Shown piece by piece: positions 50,501 through 59,038 of a DNA stretch of 64,000 nucleotides. Within the stretch, counting starts at the first letter, position 1; every line of letters starts with the position of its first letter. Source of the DNA: JAAYVZ01 sp035384965 (GTDB lineage Bacteria > Acidobacteriota > Thermoanaerobaculia > Thermoanaerobaculales > Thermoanaerobaculaceae); the NCBI GenBank assembly GCA_035384965.1, contig DAOOJE010000008.1, positions 44,183 to 108,182 on the forward strand, written 5' to 3'. The notes under the pieces are model-generated. The model was given only the letters and a program-made list of their open reading frames with translations. It searched no databases and was not told where the DNA came from. Both the position numbers and the translations under genes were made by a program.

Positions 50501-51287
50501 CGCAGCCCCTGGCCGCCTCCACCGCTGGCTCGAGCGCGTTGGCGCCGCCGTCATCGCGGCCGGCGAGGAGGTGGGGCGCTTCTTCTTCATCCTTTACAGC
50601 ACCCTGTTCTGGACGTTCCGGCGGCCGTTCGACTACAAGGAGTGGGTGCGGCAAATGGTGAGGGTGGGCGTCGACTCGCTGCCCGTCGTCGGCCTGACCG
50701 CGATGTTCACCGGCATGGTGCTGGCGCTGCAGACGTTCCGCGGCTTCGAGCGCTTTCACGCCGGGGGGTTCGTGGCCTCCGTCGTGTCGCTGTCGCTGAC
50801 CCGCGAGCTGGCGCCGGTGCTTTCGGCGCTCATGATGGCGGGGCGCATCGGCTCGGCGCTGGCGGCCGAGCTCGGCACGATGCGAGTGACGGAGCAAATC
50901 GACGCCCTCTACGCGATGGCCACGGAGCCGATCCACTACCTCGTCGTGCCGCGAGTCGGGGCCTGCACGCTCATGCTGCCGCCGCTCGTCATGTGCGCCA
51001 ACGGGCTCGGGATCCTCGGCGGGTGGCTGGTGGCCGTGGAGCTGCTCGGCGCCAACCCGGTCGTGTACTGGCAGCGCACGTTCCAGTACCTCGAACTCAA
51101 CGACGTGATGTCCGGCCTGATCAAGGCGGCCGTGTTCGGGCTCATCCTCTCGGTGACCGGGTGCGCCAAGGGCTACTTCACCTCCGGGGGCGCCGAGGGC
51201 GTGGGGCGCTCCACCACCGCGGCCGTGGTGATGGGCTCCCTCGTCATCCTGCTGTCCGACTTTTTCCTGACCAAGATCCTCTTCTGA
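50487..51287 (+). CDS. mlaE: MlaE-family lipid transport permease
   Basis: The 266-residue permease of the MCE/Mla system has five to six membrane segments and the family motifs GLTAMFTGMVLALQT, LTRELAPVLSALMMAGRIGSA and EQIDALYAMATEPIHYLVVPR. It begins with an amphipathic N-terminal helix and GTG at 50487 inside the end of dnaB. It works with MlaF and MlaD to move phospholipids between membranes. Confidence 0.93.
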   Translation: MKPPDAAPGRLHRWLERVGAAVIAAGEEVGRFFFILYSTLFWTFRRPFDYKEWVRQMVRVGVDSLPVVGLTAMFTGMVLALQTFRGFERFHAGGFVASVVSLSLTRELAPVLSALMMAGRIGSALAAELGTMRVTEQIDALYAMATEPIHYLVVPRVGACTLMLPPLVMCANGLGILGGWLVAVELLGANPVVYWQRTFQYLELNDVMSGLIKAAVFGLILSVTGCAKGYFTSGGAEGVGRSTTAAVVMGSLVILLSDFFLTKILF

Positions 51288-51292
51288 CCGCC

Positions 51293-52093
51293 ATGCCGAG
51301 CCCGCCCCAGAACCCCGAGCCCGCCTCCGGCGCCCTCACCACCCCCCCGAAGATCGCCGTGATCGACCTGTGGAAGGCGTTCCGGGGCAAGGAAGTCTTG
51401 CGCGGCGTCGACCTCGAGATCGTGGCCGGCGAGTCGTTCGTGATCCTGGGTGGCTCCGGGGCCGGCAAGAGCGTGCTCCTCAAGCACCTCATCGGGCTCA
51501 TCCACCCCGACCGCGGCCACGTCGTGGTGGACGGCGAGGACATCGCCTGCGCCGACCCGGCAGTGTGCCTGCGAATCCGCCGCAAGTTCGGGATGTCGTT
51601 CCAGGAAGGGGCGCTGTTCGACTCCATGAACGTGTTCGAGAACATCGCGTTTCCGCTCCGGCGCCACACTGCGATGACGGACAGCGAAATCGCCCGCCGG
51701 GTCCACGAGTGCCTGGAACTCGTGAACCTCGACGGCGTGGGTCGCAAGGCCACCAGCGAGCTGTCGGGGGGGATGCGGCGGCGGGTCGGATTCGCCCGGG
51801 CGATCGCCCTGCAGCCGGAAATCCTTCTCTTCGACGAGCCCAACACCGGCCTCGACCCGCTCACCTCCGCGGTCATCGACCGGGTCATCGTGCACATGCG
51901 CGAGAGCCTGCCGGTGACCATGGTGACGATCACCCACGACATGCGCTCGGCGTTCCGCATCGCCGACCGCATCGCCATGCTGCGCGACGGCAGGATCCTC
52001 GCCGTGGCGACACCGGACGAGTTCCGCCGGCTCCCCGACCCGTACATCCAGAGCTTCTTGGCTGGCGAGCCGCTGGAGGAGGAAGTGGCATGA
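51293..52093 (+). CDS. mlaF: MlaF-family ABC ATPase
   Basis: The 266-residue ATPase has Walker A GGSGAGKSVLLKHL, Q loop FGMSFQEGALFDSM, signature ELSGGMRRRVGFARA, Walker B LLFDEPNTGLDP and switch THD. The FQEGALFDSM Q-loop sequence is characteristic of MlaF/Ttg2A. Six nucleotides separate it from mlaE, and its stop overlaps mlaD by 4 nt. Confidence 0.94.
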   Translation: MPSPPQNPEPASGALTTPPKIAVIDLWKAFRGKEVLRGVDLEIVAGESFVILGGSGAGKSVLLKHLIGLIHPDRGHVVVDGEDIACADPAVCLRIRRKFGMSFQEGALFDSMNVFENIAFPLRRHTAMTDSEIARRVHECLELVNLDGVGRKATSELSGGMRRRVGFARAIALQPEILLFDEPNTGLDPLTSAVIDRVIVHMRESLPVTMVTITHDMRSAFRIADRIAMLRDGRILAVATPDEFRRLPDPYIQSFLAGEPLEEEVA

Positions 52094-53562
52094 GCCCCAC
52101 CGCCCGCATCGGGCTGTTCATGATCGTGGCCCTGGCCGTGCTCGGCCTGTTCATCGTCAAGATCGAGGAGATCCCGCTCGGCGCAAAGGCGGGCCGGCAG
52201 CGCGTGCAGGCGGTGTTCCCCTCCGTGGCGGGACTGGACGAGAAGAGCCCCGTCCGCATCGCCGGCGTGCGGGTGGGGATCGTGGAGTCGATTGCGCTGC
52301 AGGGGGACCGGGCACTGGTCACACTGGCTCTCGATCCCGGCGTGAGGCTCCACCGGGGTGCCAGCGCCGAGGTCACGAGCCTCGGGATGCTGGGCGACAA
52401 GTACGTCGAGCTGTACCCCGGCGACCTCGCCGCCCCCGACCTCGAGCCCGGCGCGGTTCTGGGGGGCACCAGCCCGATCGGCTTCGACCAGCTCCTGCGC
52501 ACGGCCGACGACATCGGCGCCGACATCAAGGCCGTCACCGCCTCGCTGCGCGGCTCGCTGGGCGGCCCCGAGGGAAGCCAGCGCCTCGACGAGATCGTCG
52601 AGAACATCCGCCAGCTCACCGCCGACGTCAAGGCGATGGTGGCCGCCAACCGCGGCAACGTCGACCAGACGATGGAGAACTTCAGGGCGTTTTCCGCCAC
52701 GCTCAGGGAGGAGCTGCCGAAGATCGCCGACAAGCTCAACGCCCTCGCCGACCGCGTCGACGGCGTGGTGGCGGAAAACCGCGAGAACCTGCGCGGCTCG
52801 ATCGACAACATCAAGGACCTCTCGGGACGGCTCCGCACCACGGCCGACAACCTCAACGCCATCACCAGCAAGATCGCCAGCGGCGAGGGCACGATCGGCA
52901 AACTCGTCAACGACGAGGAGACGGTCAACAACCTCAACTCCACCCTCAAGTCGGTGGAAGGCGGGGTGGAGAGCCTCAGGAACACGCTCGGCAGGGCCGA
53001 GCGCTGGAGGCTCGACCTCAACCTGCGTGCCGAGGCACTCCCCGGAGTGGACGACTCCCGGACCGCCTTCGGCCTCGACCTGCACACGACCGACCGGCGC
53101 TTCTTCCGGCTCGAACTCGTGGACTCGCCGTGGGGCAAGGTGCGCACGACCACCGAGACCGTGACCGCGGTGTACCCCGACGGGCGCCGCGAGGTGGTCA
53201 CCTACGAGCGCACGAAGACGACCGACACCTACACCGTCAACGCCCAGGTGGGCTACCACCTGCGGGACCTCACCGTGCGTGCGGGGTTGTTCGAGTCCAC
53301 CGGCGGCGTCGGCCTCGATGCCGCGCTGCTCCGCCAGCGCCTGCGCCTCTCGCTCGAGGCTTACGACTGGGGCCGCGAGATCAGGCCGCCGCACCTTCGC
53401 CTCGAAAGCCGGTACTTCTTCAGCCACAACCTCTTCGCCTATGCCGGGTGGGACGACCCGGCGCGGAAGGACCGGCGGTCGGTGCTGTTCGGCGGCGGCA
53501 TCACCTGGCGCGACGAGGACCTCAAGTACCTGCTCGGCACGGCCGCGGCGTTCGGCAACTGA
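52090..53562 (+). CDS. mlaD: MCE-domain protein MlaD with long C-terminal beta-rich domain
   Basis: The 490-residue protein is more than twice as long as E. coli MlaD (183). It has an N-terminal membrane helix (ARIGLFMIVALAVLGLFIV), one MCE domain (residues 35-120: SPVRIAGVRVGIVESIAL, LGDKYVELYPG), a helical coiled region at about 140-300 (VDQTMENFRAFSATLREELP, LNALADRVDGVVAENRENLR) and a C-terminal part from about 305 rich in alternating strands (YTVNAQVGYHLRDLTVRAGL, RLESRYFFSHNLFAYAGWDD). This looks like an outer-membrane barrel or barrel-like domain at the end of a helical tube. Confidence 0.88.
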   Translation: MSPTARIGLFMIVALAVLGLFIVKIEEIPLGAKAGRQRVQAVFPSVAGLDEKSPVRIAGVRVGIVESIALQGDRALVTLALDPGVRLHRGASAEVTSLGMLGDKYVELYPGDLAAPDLEPGAVLGGTSPIGFDQLLRTADDIGADIKAVTASLRGSLGGPEGSQRLDEIVENIRQLTADVKAMVAANRGNVDQTMENFRAFSATLREELPKIADKLNALADRVDGVVAENRENLRGSIDNIKDLSGRLRTTADNLNAITSKIASGEGTIGKLVNDEETVNNLNSTLKSVEGGVESLRNTLGRAERWRLDLNLRAEALPGVDDSRTAFGLDLHTTDRRFFRLELVDSPWGKVRTTTETVTAVYPDGRREVVTYERTKTTDTYTVNAQVGYHLRDLTVRAGLFESTGGVGLDAALLRQRLRLSLEAYDWGREIRPPHLRLESRYFFSHNLFAYAGWDDPARKDRRSVLFGGGITWRDEDLKYLLGTAAAFGN

Positions 53563-54902
53563 TGGGCCGCGACACTCTCTTCGAGTGCACCGCCTGCGGG
53601 CAGCAGAGCAGCAAGTGGCTGGGCAAGTGCCCAACCTGCGGAGGCTGGAACACCTTCGAGCAGGTCCCCGACCGGCCGCGAGCCGGGCGCCGCGAGGTTT
53701 CCCGTGCCGCGGCGCCGGTTTCCCTCAGCGATGCCGAGCTGCGAGATGTGGAGAGGATTTCCACCGGGCTGCCCGGCCTGGACCGCGTGCTGGGGGGCGG
53801 GCTCGTGCCCGGCTCCGCGGTGCTGCTCGCCGGCGAGCCGGGCATCGGCAAGTCGACACTGCTGCTCCAGACCGCCGCGCGCCTCGCGGCCGCCGGCCCG
53901 GTGCTGTACGTCACCGCCGAGGAGTCGCCGCGCCAGGTGGCGCTGCGCGCCCACCGCCTGGGGTGCGTCCACCCGCAGGTGCTGCTGCACGCCGAGCCGG
54001 TCGTCGAGGAGGCGATCGGCGCCGCCCAGCGCCTGCGCCCTCGCCTCGTCGTGGCGGACTCGGTGCAGACGATGCTGTCGGAGCGCGTGCCCGCCGTGGC
54101 CGGGAGCGTGACCCAGGTGCGGGAGGTGGCCAGCCAGCTCGTGGAGCTCGCCAAGCGCGACGGCCCTCCGGTCGTCATGGTCGGGCACGTCACCAAGGAA
54201 GGGATGGTTGCCGGCCCCAAGGCACTCGAGCACATGGTGGACGCGGTGCTGGAGTTCGGCGGCGTGAGCGGCCAGCCGCAGCGGGTGCTGCGCGCCGCCA
54301 AGAACCGCTTCGGGCCGACCCAGGAGCTGGCGCTGCTCACGATGGGAGACCACGGCCTCGACGAGGTCCCGAACGCTTCCGCGGCGCTTCTGGCCGATCG
54401 CCGCACCGGAGCCTCGGGCTCGGCCGTGGCGGTGGCGATGGAAGGCGCCACGCCGCTCCTGGTGGAGGTCCAGGCACTGGTGGCGCGCTCGCCGCTCGTC
54501 GCGCCCCGCCGCGTCGCCCAGGGGATGGACGCGGGCCGTCTCGCCGTGCTGCTCGCGGTGCTCGAAAAGCGCGCAAACCTGCGGGTCGGCGACCGCGACG
54601 TCTTCGTCAATCTGGCCGGCGGCGTCACGGTCGATGAGCCGGCGCTCGACGCGGCGGTGGCGGCGGCAGTGATCTCTGCCGCTGCCGACATTCCCGTTCC
54701 GCCGGACCTGGCGTTCTTCGGTGAGGTGGGGCTTTTGGGCGAGATCCGCACCGTCTCGCACGCGGCCGAGCGGTTGCGCGAGGCCGAGTCGCTCGGCTTT
54801 GGCCGGTGCGCGGTCCCGGCCGGGACGCCGGCCCCCCGCGTGGGGCTGGCCACCGTCCCCCTGGAGGGCGTCGGGAGCATCGTCGACCTCGTGCGATGCT
54901 AG
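53562..54902 (+). CDS. radA: DNA repair protein RadA/Sms
   Basis: RadA (446 residues) is a RecA-like branch-migration helicase. The N-terminal zinc finger CTACGQQSSKWLGKCPTCGG, Walker A GEPGIGKSTLLLQ, the KNRFG motif (AAKNRFGPT) and the C-terminal Lon-protease-like domain (VFVNLAGGVTVDEPALDAA, FGEVGLLGEIR) are all present. It overlaps the mlaD stop by one base. Confidence 0.96.
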   Translation: MGRDTLFECTACGQQSSKWLGKCPTCGGWNTFEQVPDRPRAGRREVSRAAAPVSLSDAELRDVERISTGLPGLDRVLGGGLVPGSAVLLAGEPGIGKSTLLLQTAARLAAAGPVLYVTAEESPRQVALRAHRLGCVHPQVLLHAEPVVEEAIGAAQRLRPRLVVADSVQTMLSERVPAVAGSVTQVREVASQLVELAKRDGPPVVMVGHVTKEGMVAGPKALEHMVDAVLEFGGVSGQPQRVLRAAKNRFGPTQELALLTMGDHGLDEVPNASAALLADRRTGASGSAVAVAMEGATPLLVEVQALVARSPLVAPRRVAQGMDAGRLAVLLAVLEKRANLRVGDRDVFVNLAGGVTVDEPALDAAVAAAVISAAADIPVPPDLAFFGEVGLLGEIRTVSHAAERLREAESLGFGRCAVPAGTPAPRVGLATVPLEGVGSIVDLVRC

Positions 54903-54905
54903 ACT
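54897..54905 (+). promoter_or_regulatory. Extended -10 box before the HEAT-repeat gene
   Basis: TGCTAGACT overlaps the radA stop codon and ends 22 nt before the GTG at 54928. It may give the HEAT/HD pair its own promoter within the run. Confidence 0.45.
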
Positions 54906-54927
54906 CAGCCACAGGGGCACGGCAACA

Positions 54928-57018
54928 GTGAACGACGCGGCGATTTTGAGAGCGCTGAACGACGTCGAGACCTTGCGCCGGTCGCTGCGCCTGTACCCCG
55001 AGACCCACCCGGCTCTGCAGCCGGCGCGCGAGCGCATCAAGGCCTCCGTGACGGCGCTGGCCAGCGAGGAATCGCAGGCCACGATCGGCATCGGACCGGA
55101 CCGTTTCTTCTGGAACATGGAAGAGGTCCCGGCTCCCCCCTCGGCACCGTGCCTGCAGCTCGTCAAGCTGCTCTTCACCCTGGGCGTCGGGGCGGTGCGT
55201 CTCGACCTCGGGCGGGCCGCCGAGGGGCTGCCGGCGCTCGCCGCCCGCCTCTCGGAACTCAGGGAACCGCCCACGGCCGAGGAACGGGCCTCGCTGTTCG
55301 AGCCGGGCGAGCCGTTCCCGGGGATCGAGCTGGTGCCGATCGACCTCTCCGGCGTCCAGGTGGTGGATGCCGGGGACGAGGACGTGGCCAAGGGAGGGTC
55401 CCGCAACGTGCTCCGGGAGCTGGCCGAGCGTCTCGGGCGGGATGGGGCGTTCGCTCTCGCCGGCCAGATCAACGAGGGGGAGCTGACGGCCGGGATGCTG
55501 GCCGAGATGCTGGAGGAAAGCCGCGACCCCGAGACTCTGCTCGAGCACCTGTTCCAGCAGCTCGGCGAGGTGGTGCGGGTGCGCGACGAGTCGAGGCGGC
55601 GCGCCCTGCTGGCTGAGGTCCGGGAGTTCCTGGGCGAGCTCGTGCGTCTGCTCGACCCCGAGCGCAGCCGCATGGCGATCGTCACCGCTCTCCGTCACCT
55701 GCCCGTGGCAGGCGATCCAGAGCGGGGCATCGAGCCGCTCGTCGCGGCGGACATCCTGCTCGATGCGGTCGAGCTGCTGCTCGTCCAGGGAACGCCGGTC
55801 CCCGAGACCGTGATCCGCGTGCTGTACCGGATGGCGGCGCCACCCTCCGAACGTCCCGCCGAGGTGAGCGACGAGACTTCGGCGCGGGCCCGGCGGCTTT
55901 TGGCACAGATCCCGTTCGAGACTGCGGCCCGGCACGCCGAGCCCGAGGAGTGGTACGGGCTGGTCATGCACCCGCGCAGCATCGAGGCGCTGCAGGAGCT
56001 GGGCGGCTCGCTCGCGCCGTCGGCGGTGCGCACTCACCTCACGGCCGTGCTGCTCGAGGCCGCGACGATCTGGCCCACCCAGCCGTGCGGCACGGCGGCC
56101 TCGCGGCGCCTGGGCGAGGAGCTGGTGGTCGCCATCGACGAGGGCGACCTCGACGCGGCGGCCCGCCTCGCCCCGATCGTCGCCAGCCTGCGCGATCCCG
56201 AAGTGCGGGCCACCGCCTGCGCCGCAGCGGCCGGGGCGGCGGTCCAGGCGCTCCGGACCCTCGACAAGGAGAGCCACAACGTTCTCTCCTCGCTCCTCCT
56301 CGCCCTCGGCGAGAAGGCGCTCCCGACGATCCTCGAGGCGCTGGCCGAGGAGGAGAACATGGGCACGCGCAAGCGCCTCCTCGAGGTCATCGGCCGCCAC
56401 GGACCCACCGCGCTCCCGTACATCCGACCGCTGCTGTCCGATCCCCGGTGGTACGTCGTGCGCAACGCGGTCTTCCTGCTGCGCCGCCTGGGCGACCGGG
56501 AGGCCGCGCCCACCCTCCGCCTCATGCTGGGACGCGCCAGGCCGCAGGTCGTCGAGGAGATCCTCAAGGCGCTCGTGGCGTTTCAGGACCCGCAGTGGCT
56601 GACGGCTCTCCTCCGGGTCCTGGACTCCGACGATCCCGACCGGCAGACGGTCGCGGTGCGCGTCGCCAGCCGCATCCAGCACCCTCAGGTCGTGCGGGCG
56701 CTCGTCGAGCGGCTGCGCGCCCGCCGCGGCAGCAAGCTGCGGGAGCCGGTCACCGTCGAGCTCATCCGGGCGGCGGGGCGGCTGCGGGATCCGGCGTTCC
56801 TGCCGGTGCTCGCGTCGATCCTGGGGCTTTCCCAGTGGCGCCATGCCTTTGCCCTGGGGCCGCTCAAGCGCGAGGCGGCTGCCGCCGTGGCGACGCTCGA
56901 GGGAGAGGAGGCCGCCCGGCTCGCCCACACGCTCGCGACCGGCAAGGACCGCGAGCTGGCGGGCGCCGTGCGGGCCGCCATGCAAGCGCCGCGCAAGGCG
57001 GCGGAGGAGGCCGAGTGA
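54928..57018 (+). CDS. HEAT-repeat protein with shared N-terminal domain
   Basis: The 696-residue protein has no signal peptide. Residues 8-105 form an N-terminal domain (LYPETHPALQPARERI, LGVGAVRLDL) that resembles the start of the next protein. The rest is helical, and from about 400 it shows HEAT-like repeats (LEVIGRHGPTALPYIRPLLS, WYVVRNAVFLLRRLGDREAA, PQVVEEILKALVAFQDPQWL). HEAT solenoids are protein-binding scaffolds. The start GTG at 54928 is 25 nt after radA, and the stop overlaps the next gene by 4 nt. No known function. Confidence 0.8.
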   Translation: MNDAAILRALNDVETLRRSLRLYPETHPALQPARERIKASVTALASEESQATIGIGPDRFFWNMEEVPAPPSAPCLQLVKLLFTLGVGAVRLDLGRAAEGLPALAARLSELREPPTAEERASLFEPGEPFPGIELVPIDLSGVQVVDAGDEDVAKGGSRNVLRELAERLGRDGAFALAGQINEGELTAGMLAEMLEESRDPETLLEHLFQQLGEVVRVRDESRRRALLAEVREFLGELVRLLDPERSRMAIVTALRHLPVAGDPERGIEPLVAADILLDAVELLLVQGTPVPETVIRVLYRMAAPPSERPAEVSDETSARARRLLAQIPFETAARHAEPEEWYGLVMHPRSIEALQELGGSLAPSAVRTHLTAVLLEAATIWPTQPCGTAASRRLGEELVVAIDEGDLDAAARLAPIVASLRDPEVRATACAAAAGAAVQALRTLDKESHNVLSSLLLALGEKALPTILEALAEEENMGTRKRLLEVIGRHGPTALPYIRPLLSDPRWYVVRNAVFLLRRLGDREAAPTLRLMLGRARPQVVEEILKALVAFQDPQWLTALLRVLDSDDPDRQTVAVRVASRIQHPQVVRALVERLRARRGSKLREPVTVELIRAAGRLRDPAFLPVLASILGLSQWRHAFALGPLKREAAAAVATLEGEEAARLAHTLATGKDRELAGAVRAAMQAPRKAAEEAE

Positions 57019-58148
57019 GCGCCTCTCGCGACTCCCTCATCAACTCGGCCATCACCGAGCTGGCCGCCGGGATGACCACGGCGGGGCTGTACGGCATCGA
57101 CCACCCGCGCGCCGAGCAGATCATCGAGAGACTGGCCGGCCACCTCGACGACCTGCTCCGGAGCGAGTCCGAGCTGACGTTCGTCCTGCTCGGCGAGGAA
57201 CTCTTCGTCCAGGGCACGCCGGTCACGAGGTCGTGCCGCCAGGCGCCCTCGGTCATTCGCAGGATGCGCCGCCGGGGCATCGAGCACGTCGGCTTCCGCC
57301 TCGGCGTGACCCCGACGGAGCTGCGGGCGTTCCTCGAGGAGCTGTCGAGCCCGGAAGACGTCGGCGTCCAGAGCCGGCCGCACATCCAGGTCGGGAAGAT
57401 CGAGGTTTCCGAGATCGAGCTGGGCGGACCCGACGACAAGACCGGCGGCAAGAAGCGCCGAAAGCTGGCCTCGGTGCGGGACCGGATCGCCGTCGTCGAC
57501 GACTGCCTGAGCGGCCTGGCCGGCGGCGCCGGCCTCGCGGTGGGGGACCTCGAGCGTGTCGTCAAGGCGATCCTCGAGAGCCTCGCCGAGGATCCCGACC
57601 CCATTCACCACCTCGCCCCCTGGGAGGGAGAGGCCCGCTGGCCGGCGGTGCGGGCCTACAACACGTGCGTTCTCACCGTGGGGCTGGCCCATCTCGCCGG
57701 AGTGGACCCCGCTGCCGGCCGCGACCTGGGCCTCGCCGCGCTGCTCGCCGACGCGGGCAAGCTGTTCCTGCCGGCCGATTTGCAAGCGCGGGAGCTGGAG
57801 CTGGCGGGAGACGAGCTGGAACTGATCGTCGATCACCCCCGCATCGGCCTCGAAGTCCTGCTCGGCTGCGGCAACGTGCCTCCCCTCGCGCTCATCGCGG
57901 TGTACGAGCATCACCTCGCGTACAACGGCAGCGGCTATCCTCGCCTCCCCCGCCCCCGGCGCCCTCACCCCGCCGCCCGCCTCATCAGCGCCGCCGTGGC
58001 GTTTGTGATCCTGCACACGCTGCGCGGCGGCCGCGGTCATGGCACCCGGGAGTCGGCAGCCGCCTTGATGGCCGAGCATTCCGGCTCCCTCCTCGATCCC
58101 GGCTGGGTCTCGGCGATCTCCGAGCTGCTCGAGGCCGAGCCGATATAA
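57015..58148 (+). CDS. Degenerate HD-GYP-type protein with shared N-terminal domain
   Basis: The 377-residue protein begins with a domain at about 8-105 (LYGIDHPRAEQIIERLAGHL, RGIEHVGFRLGVTPTELRAF) like that of the HEAT protein before it. The C-terminal half resembles an HD-GYP phosphodiesterase: AALLADAGKLFLP at about 240-252 in place of the usual LLHDIGK, then HPRIGLEVLLG and a final EHHLAYNGSGYP with GYP at 307-309. The metal-binding HD pair is AD here and the first histidine is not seen, so cyclic-di-GMP hydrolysis is unlikely. It may be a binding or structural domain. Confidence 0.78.
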   Translation: MSASRDSLINSAITELAAGMTTAGLYGIDHPRAEQIIERLAGHLDDLLRSESELTFVLLGEELFVQGTPVTRSCRQAPSVIRRMRRRGIEHVGFRLGVTPTELRAFLEELSSPEDVGVQSRPHIQVGKIEVSEIELGGPDDKTGGKKRRKLASVRDRIAVVDDCLSGLAGGAGLAVGDLERVVKAILESLAEDPDPIHHLAPWEGEARWPAVRAYNTCVLTVGLAHLAGVDPAAGRDLGLAALLADAGKLFLPADLQARELELAGDELELIVDHPRIGLEVLLGCGNVPPLALIAVYEHHLAYNGSGYPRLPRPRRPHPAARLISAAVAFVILHTLRGGRGHGTRESAAALMAEHSGSLLDPGWVSAISELLEAEPI

Positions 58149-58200
58149 ACGCCGCCCGGCGGGCCGCGACCCCCGGCCTCGCCGCACCGCGCCGCTGGTG

Positions 58201-58206
58201 TACATT
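58201..58206 (+). promoter_or_regulatory. -10 box of the PIG-L gene (leaderless)
   Basis: TACATT ends 6 nt before the ATG at 58213. It argues against the GTG at 58198, which lies upstream of the box. Confidence 0.5.
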
Positions 58207-58212
58207 TCCCAC

Positions 58213-58953
58213 ATGGCGAAGACGATCCTGACCCTGAACGCACACCCGGACGATGCCGAGACCATGGCCGGCGGGACCCTCCTGAAGTGGGCGAGAGAGG
58301 GCCACCGCATCGTCATCGGGCTCATCACCGACGGCGACAAGGGTACGAGCGACCCGCGGGACACGCCGGCGCAGGTCGTGGCCCGGCGAGCCGAGGAGCA
58401 GGCGCGCGCCGCGGCGCGCCTGGGCGCCGAGGTGATTCGTCTGGGCTACGAGGACGGCGTCCTCCTGCCGACGCTCGAGCTGCGCAAGGACCTCGTGCGC
58501 GTCCTGCGGCAAGTGCGTCCCGACATCGTGGTGTCCACCGATCCCACGGTGTGGTTCAGGCACGGCCTGTACATCAACCATCCCGACCACCGCGCCGCCG
58601 GCCAGGCCGTGGTCGAGGCGGTCTACCCGGCGGTGAAGAAGCACAGCATTTTCCCCGACCTCGCGGCGCAGGGTCTCGCGCCGCACGTTGTCGAGGAGAT
58701 CTGGCTCGGGCCCACCGACGAGCCGGACGTGTGGGTGGACATCTCGGACGTGCTGGAGGAGAAGATCGCCCTCATTTGTGAGCATGCCTCGCAGTTCGAC
58801 CCGGTCTACACGCGCGAGGCGTTCACTCGCATCGCGGCCCGGGTCGGCGCGCCCAGGGGGCTCGCCGCTGCCGAGGCGTTCCGCACGCTTCGCCTCGCCC
58901 GCAGTACCGTGCAGGCGCTCGCCCGCTCGAGCGCTCCGGCCAACTTCGACTGA
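58213..58953 (+). CDS. PIG-L/LmbE-family deacetylase
   Basis: The 246-residue enzyme has the zinc site of N-acetylglucosaminyl deacetylases: NAHPDDAE (residues 9-16) with the H-P-D-D motif, and INHPDHRAAGQAVVEAVYPA containing the later histidine. It probably removes an acetyl group from a sugar, as in bacillithiol (BshB) or polysaccharide synthesis, but there is no bshA or bshC nearby. Its start is fixed by the -10 box. A hairpin terminator follows. Confidence 0.9.
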   Translation: MAKTILTLNAHPDDAETMAGGTLLKWAREGHRIVIGLITDGDKGTSDPRDTPAQVVARRAEEQARAAARLGAEVIRLGYEDGVLLPTLELRKDLVRVLRQVRPDIVVSTDPTVWFRHGLYINHPDHRAAGQAVVEAVYPAVKKHSIFPDLAAQGLAPHVVEEIWLGPTDEPDVWVDISDVLEEKIALICEHASQFDPVYTREAFTRIAARVGAPRGLAAAEAFRTLRLARSTVQALARSSAPANFD

Positions 58954-58990
58954 CCCACCTCGACGCCTTCGCGGGCCTCGGCGGCGGCGA

Positions 58991-59038
58991 GAGCCTGACG
59001 GCACCCCGAGGGGGACCGGCCGTCAGGGCTCCCCTTTT
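58991..59038 (+). terminator. Terminator of the PIG-L gene
   Basis: GAGCCTGACGG (58991-59001) pairs with CCGTCAGGGCTC (59020-59031) with one bulged G, followed by CCCTTTT. The stem reaches over the rmuC stop codon (59023-59025), so it may serve both convergent genes. Confidence 0.65.
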
